Made by a program: the position numbers and the translations under genes. Of a stretch of 64,000 nucleotides of DNA, positions 17,040 through 24,105 are shown piece by piece (within the stretch, counting starts at the first letter, position 1; each line of letters opens with the position of its first letter). The stretch comes from Eikenella halliae (lineage in GTDB: Bacteria; Pseudomonadota; Gammaproteobacteria; Burkholderiales; Neisseriaceae). The notes beneath the pieces were generated by a model that ran no database searches, had not been told where the DNA came from, and worked only from the letters and a program-made list of their open reading frames with translations. The DNA lies in assembly GCF_001648475.1 (NCBI RefSeq), contig NZ_LXSQ01000011.1, positions 1 through 64,000 of the forward strand, read 5' to 3'.

Positions 17040-17582
17040 ATGAACATCCTCCCCACTGCCATTCCCGACGTCAAACTCCTCCAGCCCCAAGTCCACGGCG
17101 ACGAACGCGGCTTCTTTATGGAAACCTTCCGCGACAACTGGTTTCGCGAACACATCGCCCCGCGCACCTTCGTGCAGGAAAACCACTCCAAATCCGGCCA
17201 AGGCGTCTTGCGCGGCCTGCACTACCAAACCGAAAACACCCAAGGCAAACTCGTGCGCGTGATTGCTGGCGAAGTGTTCGATGTGGCTGTCGACCTGCGC
17301 CGCAATTCCCCCACCTTCGGCCAATGGGCCGGCGCCATCCTCTCCACCGAAAACAAACACCAGCTCTGGGTGCCCGAAGGCTTCGCCCACGGCTTCTATG
17401 TATTGAGTGAAGAAGCCGAATTCGTTTACAAATGCACCGACTACTACAACCCCAAAGCCGAACATTCCCTGCTGTGGAACGACCCTGCAGTCGGCATCGA
17501 ATGGCCGCTGCAAGGCGAACCCAAACTCTCACCCAAAGACCTCGCCGGCAAACTGCTGAATCAAGCCGTATTATTTGATTAA
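17040..17582 (+). CDS. rfbC: dTDP-4-dehydrorhamnose 3,5-epimerase
   Basis: RmlC/RfbC epimerises dTDP-4-keto-6-deoxyglucose at C3 and C5, the third step toward dTDP-L-rhamnose. The 180-residue cupin protein has the family's GDERGFFMETFR, VQENHSKSGQGVLRGLHYQ with the catalytic histidine, GEVFDVAVDLR and LWVPEGFAHGF. An inverted uptake-sequence pair (about 16978-17013) lies before it, so it may have its own promoter. rmlD follows 23 bases later. Confidence 0.95.
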   Translation: MNILPTAIPDVKLLQPQVHGDERGFFMETFRDNWFREHIAPRTFVQENHSKSGQGVLRGLHYQTENTQGKLVRVIAGEVFDVAVDLRRNSPTFGQWAGAILSTENKHQLWVPEGFAHGFYVLSEEAEFVYKCTDYYNPKAEHSLLWNDPAVGIEWPLQGEPKLSPKDLAGKLLNQAVLFD

Positions 17583-17605
17583 CCATCCCCATTTCAGGTA
17601 GCCCC

Positions 17606-18478
17606 ATGAAACTCCTCATCACCGGCCACCACGGCCAAGTTGGCCAAGCCCTCATCCAGCAGGCCGCCGCCCACAATTTTCAGGTAGCCGCTTACGACCG
17701 CAGCGGTCTCGACATCGCCGACCGTGCCGCCGTATTGCAAGCCGTCGAGCGCGAACAGCCCGCCGTGATCATCAATGCCGCCGCCTACACCGCCGTAGAC
17801 AAAGCCGAAAGCGAACCGGCCGCCGCCTATGCCGCCAACGCCGAAGGCGCCGAAAACCTCGCCCACGCCGCCCACGCCACAGGCGCCGCCATCCTGCATA
17901 TTTCCACCGACTACGTTTTCAACGGCCGCACCGAGCGCCCCTACCGCGAAACCGATGCCCCCGACCCCCAAACCATATACGGCCAAAGCAAGCTGGCCGG
18001 CGAACAAGCCGTGCAGGCCGCCTGCCCGCGCCACATCATCCTGCGCACCGCCTGGGTATTCGGCGAACACGGCCACAACTTCGTGAAAACCATGCTCCGC
18101 CTCGGCCGCGAACGCGACAGCCTCGGCATCGTGGCCGACCAAAGCGGCGCCCCCACCTATGCCGGCCACATCGCCGCCGCCCTGCTGCACATCGCCGGGC
18201 GCACCCAAACCGAAAACTGCCCCTACGGCCTCTACCACTTTTCAGGTAGCCCCTACACCACTTGGCACGGCTTTGCCGCCGAAATCTTCCGCTGCGCCGC
18301 CGAACAAGGCGTTCTGCCCCACGCGCCCGAACTGCGCGCCATCACCACCGCCGACTACCCCACCCCCGCCCGCCGCCCCGCCGACTCCCGCCTCGATTGC
18401 AGCAAAATCCACCGCGCCTTCGGCCTCGCCCCCAGCGATTGGCAAAGCGCATTGGGTAATCTGGCCGACTATCTCTAG
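17606..18478 (+). CDS. rfbD: dTDP-4-dehydrorhamnose reductase
   Basis: RmlD/RfbD reduces the epimerised intermediate to dTDP-L-rhamnose, completing the four-enzyme set. The 290-residue SDR has LLITGHHGQVGQAL at the N-terminus, AAAYTAVDKAE, STDYVFNG and the catalytic YGQSK. Two uptake sequences are read in frame, as NFQVAAYD and HFSGSPYT. With rmlA, rmlB and rmlC all present, the cell should make dTDP-rhamnose for the transferases in this locus. Confidence 0.95.
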   Translation: MKLLITGHHGQVGQALIQQAAAHNFQVAAYDRSGLDIADRAAVLQAVEREQPAVIINAAAYTAVDKAESEPAAAYAANAEGAENLAHAAHATGAAILHISTDYVFNGRTERPYRETDAPDPQTIYGQSKLAGEQAVQAACPRHIILRTAWVFGEHGHNFVKTMLRLGRERDSLGIVADQSGAPTYAGHIAAALLHIAGRTQTENCPYGLYHFSGSPYTTWHGFAAEIFRCAAEQGVLPHAPELRAITTADYPTPARRPADSRLDCSKIHRAFGLAPSDWQSALGNLADYL

Positions 18479-18957
18479 GGTCTGTTGACAGCCCTAGCCA
18501 CACAAACTTTCAGGTAGCCTCCTCCCCCCGCAGGCTACCTGAAATCGTTTAGCACACTCATACATTGACGCTGATACGCCTTTCCCAATCATCAAAAACT
18601 TTCAAGTAGCCCCAAAGGCTACCTGAAAGCACAGCTTCAACGAAGTTAAAACGACACAAGGTTGGGCTAGCCGCAGGCATAACCCAACCAATAAAGTGAA
18701 CCGTTGGCTTTCCCAACCCAAGCTACGCGCTGGGCGGCTGTAGGGTGTGTGCCGCAGGCACGCACGCCGCTGTTTGTGGGTTGAATAACGCGTGCGTGTG
18801 TTCCGCACACACCCTACACACCCCGCAAGGGAAGGCTACCTGAAAAGCCGTAGGTCGGACTCAAAAACACAACCTACTTCTGCTTCAACGAAGTTTAACC
18901 ACCGTTGCCACTCATCCAAAAACTTTCAGGTAGCCCCAAAAGGCTACCTGAAATTCC
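18479..18957. repeat. Repeat-rich gap between rmlD and tyrA
   Basis: No gene is visible in these 479 bases. The stretch holds several uptake sequences, including inverted pairs near 18511-18545 and 18926-18954. It also has a GGTTGGG/CCCAACC dyad (18660-18689), two copies of the GCTTCAACGAAGTT motif (18634-18647, 18882-18895) and a large 29-bp imperfect palindrome (18739-18818). It looks like a landing ground for small palindromic repeats. Confidence 0.75.
18739..18818. repeat. Large palindrome of the REP type
   Basis: Left arm 18739-18767 (TGTAGGGTGTGTGCC...) and right arm 18790-18818 are near-perfect complements of 29 bases with a 22-base loop. Smaller hairpins (TGCCGCAGGCA; GTGTTCCGCACAC) are nested in each arm. 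This is typical of dispersed extragenic palindromes; no other copy is in the window. Confidence 0.75.
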
Positions 18958-19833
18958 CTACCCCTTTCCCTTTTCCCACTTCCGCCGCGCCGTGCTCGCC
19001 TCGGCAAACATTTCCCACAAGCCCGCTCCGTCTTCCTGCGCCAAACATTTGCGCAGCCGCGCCAGCTGTTGCTGTTGCCCGTCCAATAAAGCCAGCAGAT
19101 TTTCGCGGTTGGCCAGCGCAATGTCCGTCCACATCGCTGGTTCGCTGGCTGCCAGGCGGGAAAAGTCGCGGAAACCGCTGCCCGCCAGCCGCAGCCATTC
19201 TTCACTCTCCGCCGCAATCGCCACCTGCCTCATATAGGCATAGGCCAAGAGCTGCGGCAGGTGCGATACCGCCGCAAACGCCGCATCGTGCGCCTCGGCA
19301 TCCATGTGTTCCACCCGCGCGCCCACTGCCTGCCACAATGCTTCCACCCGCGCCAGTGCCGCCGCATCCTGCCCTTCGTGCGGGCAAATAATCAGCCGTT
19401 TGCCGGTAAACAACCCGGCCTGTGCCGCCGCCGCGCCCGAACGTTCCGTGCCTGCAATCGGGTGTGCCGCCACACAGCGTGGCCATGCAGCGGGCAAATA
19501 CTGCGCAAACGCCGCCAGCGCCGACTGTTTGGTGCTGCCCACATCGCTTACCGCACACCCCGCAGGCAAGAGCGGCGCCAATTCCGCACAAATCCGCCCC
19601 AGCGCGCCCACCGGCGCAGCCAGCAGCACCAAATCCGTATCGGCCGATAAGGCTTGCCCAAGCGAAGCAACACCCTCATCCACCACGCCCAAATCCAGCG
19701 CCTGTTGCAGATTGGCCGCATCCGTATCCACGCCCGCCACGCAATCCGCCAGCCCCAGCCGCTTCACATCCAAAGCCAGTGAGCCGCCAATCAGGCCAAC
19801 CCCAACCACCACCATCCGCCGCAGCACAGCCAT
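18958..19833 (-). CDS. tyrA: Prephenate dehydrogenase
   Basis: TyrA converts prephenate to 4-hydroxyphenylpyruvate in tyrosine synthesis. The 291-residue protein has an N-terminal NAD-binding motif (VVGVGLIGGSLAL), then LAAPVGAL, DVGSTKQ, and AAHPIAGTERSG with the catalytic histidine. No chorismate mutase domain is attached. It starts at ATG 19833 with AAAGGA upstream on the minus strand, and reads leftwards, convergent with rmlD. Confidence 0.93.
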   Translation of the reverse strand: MAVLRRMVVVGVGLIGGSLALDVKRLGLADCVAGVDTDAANLQQALDLGVVDEGVASLGQALSADTDLVLLAAPVGALGRICAELAPLLPAGCAVSDVGSTKQSALAAFAQYLPAAWPRCVAAHPIAGTERSGAAAAQAGLFTGKRLIICPHEGQDAAALARVEALWQAVGARVEHMDAEAHDAAFAAVSHLPQLLAYAYMRQVAIAAESEEWLRLAGSGFRDFSRLAASEPAMWTDIALANRENLLALLDGQQQQLARLRKCLAQEDGAGLWEMFAEASTARRKWEKGKG

Positions 19834-20050
19834 TGTTTGTCCTTTTCCAATTCACTCATCACAGGCAAATATTCTAGCCGCAAAGCCCGCCCGGCAATAG
19901 GGCAGTTTCCTACCGCCGCATACCAAAGGCTACCAGAAAGCGCAGCTTCAACGAAGTTTCCGAAGAAAGCCGAGTTGCCGCAAAGCTAAAGCATAGCTTT
20001 GGCGAAGTCCAAACAGCGCTAAAGGCTACCTGAAACCCACACACCAGCAA

Positions 20051-20081
20051 AAAGGCTACCTGAAAGTTTCAGGTAGCCTTT
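20051..20081 (-). terminator. metE terminator (inverted DUS)
   Basis: Fifteen bases AAAGGCTACCTGAAA (20051-20065) and their perfect complement (20067-20081) face each other across a single base, 24 bases beyond the metE stop. On the minus strand the stem is followed by TTTGC. Confidence 0.65.
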
Positions 20082-20104
20082 GCTCATTCCAACTGCCTCA
20101 GCGT

Positions 20105-22399
20105 TTAGCGGGTAACGTTTTTATCCGCCAATTCCTTACGCAGTTTCTTAGTAACCGCCATCATCACTTCAAGCTGTTCCAAGGTTTCTTTCCAGCCGCG
20201 GGTTTTCAGGCCGCAGTCGGGGTTCACCCACAGGCGCTCTACCGGCACCACTTCCATCGCTTTGCGCAGCAGGCGTTCCACTTCGGCTTCGGTGGGCACG
20301 CGCGGGCTGTGGATGTCGTACACTCCGGGGCCGATGTCGTTCGGGTATTTGAAATCGCCGAACGCGGTGAGCAATTCCATGTCGGAACGTGAAGTTTCAA
20401 TGGTAATCACGTCTGCATCCATACTGGCGATGGCGGGCAGGATGTCGTTGAACTCGGAGTAGCACATATGGGTGTGGATTTGGGTGCTGTCTTCCGCGCC
20501 GGTGCTGGACAGGCGGAAGGATTCGCAGGCCCAGGCCAGGAATTCGTCCCACTGCGCTTTTTTCAGCGGCATGGCTTCGCGGATGGCGGGCTCGTCAATT
20601 TGGATGACTTTGATGCCGGCTTTTTCCAAGTCCAATACTTCGTCGTTCAGTGCCAACGCGATTTGTTTGGCCACTTCGCCCAACGGGATGTCGTCGCGGA
20701 CGAAAGACCATTTGAACATGGTTACCGGGCCGGTGAGCATGCCTTTCATCGGGCGTTTGGTGAGACTTTGCGCGTAGGTGGACCAATAAACGGTCATCGG
20801 ATTGGGGCGGGATACATCGCCGAAAATAATCGGCGGTTTCACGCAGCGGCTGCCGTAGCTCTGCACCCAGCCGAACTGGCTGAAGCAGTAGCCGGCCAGC
20901 TGTTCGCCGAAGTATTCCACCATGTCGTTGCGCTCGGCTTCGCCGTGTACGGGCACGTCCAGCTCCAATTTCTCTTGGATTTCCACGCAGTAGGCGATTT
21001 CTTTCTTCATCGCGGCATCGTAGTCGGCAGCGGAGAGCTCGCCTTTCTTGAACGCGGCGCGCGCTTGGCGGATTTCAGTGGTTTGCGGGAAGGAGCCGAT
21101 GGTGGTGGTGGGCAGCACGGGCAGCTTCATCCATTCCTGCTGTGCCTTAATGCGCTGGGCAAACGGCGATTTGCGTTGGTCGGCGCCTTTGGGCAGGTCG
21201 GCCACGCGTTTTTGCACGGCTGCGTTGTGGATTTTCTTGTTGGTGGCGCGGTCGGCGGCTGCGGCATCGGATTCGGCCAAGGCAGCCTGAACGGCGGCTT
21301 TGCCGTGTGCCAGCGCTTGTTTTACCACGCCCAGCTCCACCAGTTTCTGCGCGGCAAAGGCCATCCAAGATTTGATTTCGCCGTCCAGTTTTTCTTCCAC
21401 GGCCAAGTCTTGCGGGCTGTGCAGCAGCGAGCAGGAGGGGGCAATCCACAAGTTGTTGCCGAATTTGGCTTTCACGGGCTCGAGCGTGTCGATGACCTTG
21501 TTCAGGTTGGCGCGCCACACGTTGCGGCCGTCAATCAGGCCCACAGAAAGCACGCGGTTGTCCGGCCAGCCGTCGGCAAACACGGAGAGCTGCTCCGGTG
21601 CGCGCACGCAGTCGATGTGCACGCCGTGTACGGGCAGGGATTTCAGCAGGTTCAGGTGTTCGGCCACGGAGGCGAAATAAGTGCCGATGACGATGCGCAC
21701 GCCGGTGTTGGCCAGTTCCTGATACACGGGGGCGAATGCGTCCAGCCACACCTGCGGGGCTTCGGCGGCCAAAATCGGCTCGTCAATCTGAATCCAATCC
21801 ACGCCTTCGGCAGCCAGCTCGCGCAAAAGTTGCGCATAAGCAGGCAGCAGCTTGGGCAGCAGCAGTTTGGTTACGCGGCAGCCGAAATCTTCTTTTTTCT
21901 TGCCCAACCAAGCCAGCGTAACCGGGCCCACCAGCGTGGGCTTGATGTCGTGGCCTTGCGCTTTGGCTTCTTTGATTTGGGCAATCAGGTTTTTGGCGTT
22001 TACCTTAAATTCGGTGTCGGCCGACCATTCGGGCACGATGAAGTGGTAGTTGGTGTCGAACCATTTGGTCATTTCCATCGCAAACTGGGTGGCGTTGCCG
22101 CGTGCCAGCTGGAAGTATTCCGGCAGGGTCAGCTTGGCCGCATCAAAGCCGAAACGGGAGGGGATGCCGCCCAGCGTGCAGAGTAAATCCAGCACATGGT
22201 CGTAAAACGAAAAATCGCCCACCGGCAGCAAATCGGCACCGGCGGCTTTTTGAGTAGCCCAGTTCGCACGGCGGATATCGGCCGCTACCTGCTGCAATTC
22301 GGCTTCGGATTTCGCGCCTTTCCAAAAGGCTTCAACGGCAAATTTCAGCTCGCGCTTCGCGCCGATGCGCGGATAGCCGGAGAGGTGGAATGTGTTCAT
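20105..22399 (-). CDS. metE: Cobalamin-independent methionine synthase
   Basis: MetE transfers a methyl group from 5-methyltetrahydropteroyl-triglutamate to homocysteine to make methionine, using zinc. From ATG 22399 (AAGGAG upstream) the protein has 764 residues, the family length; the open frame extends eight codons further but lacks a good site there. It begins MNTFHLSGYPRIG. The C-terminal half carries the zinc ligands in QIHTHMCYSEF and in WVNPDCGLKTRG. metZ at 50306 supplies an earlier step in the same pathway. Confidence 0.96.
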   Translation of the reverse strand: MNTFHLSGYPRIGAKRELKFAVEAFWKGAKSEAELQQVAADIRRANWATQKAAGADLLPVGDFSFYDHVLDLLCTLGGIPSRFGFDAAKLTLPEYFQLARGNATQFAMEMTKWFDTNYHFIVPEWSADTEFKVNAKNLIAQIKEAKAQGHDIKPTLVGPVTLAWLGKKKEDFGCRVTKLLLPKLLPAYAQLLRELAAEGVDWIQIDEPILAAEAPQVWLDAFAPVYQELANTGVRIVIGTYFASVAEHLNLLKSLPVHGVHIDCVRAPEQLSVFADGWPDNRVLSVGLIDGRNVWRANLNKVIDTLEPVKAKFGNNLWIAPSCSLLHSPQDLAVEEKLDGEIKSWMAFAAQKLVELGVVKQALAHGKAAVQAALAESDAAAADRATNKKIHNAAVQKRVADLPKGADQRKSPFAQRIKAQQEWMKLPVLPTTTIGSFPQTTEIRQARAAFKKGELSAADYDAAMKKEIAYCVEIQEKLELDVPVHGEAERNDMVEYFGEQLAGYCFSQFGWVQSYGSRCVKPPIIFGDVSRPNPMTVYWSTYAQSLTKRPMKGMLTGPVTMFKWSFVRDDIPLGEVAKQIALALNDEVLDLEKAGIKVIQIDEPAIREAMPLKKAQWDEFLAWACESFRLSSTGAEDSTQIHTHMCYSEFNDILPAIASMDADVITIETSRSDMELLTAFGDFKYPNDIGPGVYDIHSPRVPTEAEVERLLRKAMEVVPVERLWVNPDCGLKTRGWKETLEQLEVMMAVTKKLRKELADKNVTR

Positions 22400-22787
22400 A
22401 AAAACTCCTTCAATGGTTTGCAAAACGGGAAATATTTAGGAAATAAGTAAAATTTCTCAGGGGGCGAGTTTGCGGCAGGACGAGGCAAGTTGCAAGCGAT
22501 AAATTTGCTGCTTTGTATGAATGAAATTAATGCAATCGGCAAAGCCAGCCCGAACTAATTCTATTTAATTTTAAGAAAAATATTATTTTTCAAAATATTG
22601 AATAAAATTCCAATATTCTACGTTCTTCTCTCCTTTCCACCTCACCCCTTCTTTATAAATAAATTTTTAATGGATAGAAGAAAAAAGTCTAAGCCGGATT
22701 GGTTCAGCCAACCTTACCGCGTTACGGCAAAAAGGCTACCTGAAAGCGCAGCTTCAACGAAGTTATAAACATAGCCGCACTCAGCTT
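22400..22787. promoter_or_regulatory. A/T-rich control region upstream of metE
   Basis: These 388 bases hold no gene. A very A/T-rich part (22555-22680) stands out from the GC-rich flanks and probably holds the metE promoter. TGAATAAAATTCC (22599-22611) differs by one base from the MetR-type dyad TGAA-N5-TTCA, so MetR control is possible but unproven. At the left end of the neighbouring gene lie one uptake sequence and a GCTTCAACGAAGTT copy (22751-22764). Confidence 0.45.
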
Positions 22788-23309
22788 TCAAAGCCATTTC
22801 GGCCACAGTTCACGGCTTTTCGGGTTGGCAAAAAACGGCTGCAACAGGCGTTGCAACTGCGGCAGGTAGGGGGTGGCGGCAGGGTCGTGGCAAATGGCAG
22901 CGCGGTAATACAGGGCAAAGATTTCAGCCTGCTGCTCCATATTGAGGCGGTTGAAGTGCGGTACGGTGTCGAGCATGGGCAGGCGGTAGGCGCGGTTTTT
23001 CAGGTAGCCCAAACGCAAAGCCTGCAAACTGCCGCCAAGCCACACGGGAAAGCCGTTTTGGTGCTGCCAAACATGCGTCAGCTCGTGTACCAGCCAGGCG
23101 CGTTCGATCAAGGGGCGCTGGGCGAAATCGGGGCAGAACCGGTTGGCGGGGAAGTAAACATGGCCGAAGGGGGCAACGGCGATATTGCGGGTAGGCAGCC
23201 ACCACGCGCCGCCGTGCAGGCGGATGCGTTCATAGCGCAACCCGCTGCCAAACACGCTGCGGGCGAGCTTGGTTTCGGCGGGGGTGAGCGGGCGGGAACG
23301 TGGGGGCAT
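22788..23309 (-). CDS. Conserved hypothetical protein with HExxH zinc-protease motif
   Basis: The 173-residue protein has VHELTHVWQHQ with HExxH at residues 75-79, the zinc-binding signature of metallopeptidases. It lacks a signal peptide and is too short for a standard secreted protease. Similar small proteins are annotated as Vgr-related or Rhs-associated in Neisseriaceae (from memory), but no Rhs or VgrG gene lies nearby here. Whether it is catalytic is unknown. An uptake sequence is read as LGYLKNR. Confidence 0.75.
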   Translation of the reverse strand: MPPRSRPLTPAETKLARSVFGSGLRYERIRLHGGAWWLPTRNIAVAPFGHVYFPANRFCPDFAQRPLIERAWLVHELTHVWQHQNGFPVWLGGSLQALRLGYLKNRAYRLPMLDTVPHFNRLNMEQQAEIFALYYRAAICHDPAATPYLPQLQRLLQPFFANPKSRELWPKWL

Positions 23310-23522
23310 GGGTGGTTTATCAATCCATAGGGTAAGAGGCTACCTGAAAATTGTTAGCCTTTTGGAAACAATAGCTTATAGTTTAACTAGCAGCAACTCG
23401 GCTTGCTTCACTTTGTTACAGCCTCGGCCTACTCCGCAGAAACTCAGCTTCTTGCGGAAGCCTTGTTTTAACCTCATTGAAGCTGTGCTTTCAGGTAGCC
23501 TTAAATGGCAAAACAACGCAGC
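23310..23522. other. Gap without gene
   Basis: I see one uptake sequence at each end (about 23338 and 23491) and a short A/T-rich middle. No RNA gene or protein frame is convincing. Confidence 0.6.
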
Positions 23523-23971
23523 TCAATGTTTACGGCTGTAGTTTTCGATGTCCTCGCACACAGTGGCGAGGAAGTCGAGGTATTTCGGGTCTTCGCCCGC
23601 CCACATTTCCTCTTCGCCCAGCGCGTAGGCGCGGATGAGTTCGTCGGCGGCGCGCTCGAAGTTGCCCAACTCAAATTGCGCCTGGCCGAGCCGCAAATGC
23701 AAAAAGGGGTTGCCGATGGCATCTGGGCAGTGCATGGCGTGACTGAGGGCTTCGCGGGCGGCTTCGTGGCTGCCGCGCAAAAATTCGGTGTCGCCCACCG
23801 CAGCCAGTATCCAAGTGGCGGCTTCCCATTCGGTTTGCGGCTCGGGCAGCAAATCCCATGCCTGCCAAAAACGTTCGATGGCTTCGGCATAGCGCTCCGC
23901 ATCGGCCAGCTCGTCGCCTTGTTCGCACAGCGCGGGATTTGCTCGTAGATATGGTCGTTCAGTTCGGCCAT
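23523..23971 (-). pseudogene. TPR-like protein gene with a one-base frameshift
   Basis: The minus strand starts at ATG 23971 with MAELNDHIYEQI, then leaves frame. The next frame continues NPALCEQGDELADAERYAEA and runs to the stop at 23523 as a helical, tetratricopeptide-like protein ending CEDIENYSRKH. The two parts join if one A is added to the AAA run (plus-strand TTT at 23938-23940), which would give EQNPAL. So a single-base loss in a short homopolymer has broken the gene, or the base is a sequencing error. Without the shift the product would be about 149 residues. The second frame has no good start of its own. Confidence 0.7.
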
Positions 23972-24105
23972 GGCAGGCTCCTTCTTTAGAGATGCCGCGT
24001 ATTATACAGGCTACCTGAAAGCCTTTATTCCTTCCTTTCAGGTAGCCTCTTCCCCTTGGGCGCGTGATAATATGCGCCGTCTTTTTGTTCACACCACCCG
24101 CCACC

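Noticed and set aside
18479..18957. CRISPR array
   Set aside because: The repeats are uptake sequences and palindromes at irregular spacing with no equal-length spacers.
20468..22186. 572-codon plus-strand ORF
   Set aside because: It is antisense to metE and arises from the GC-rich codon pattern; the MetE frame is certain.
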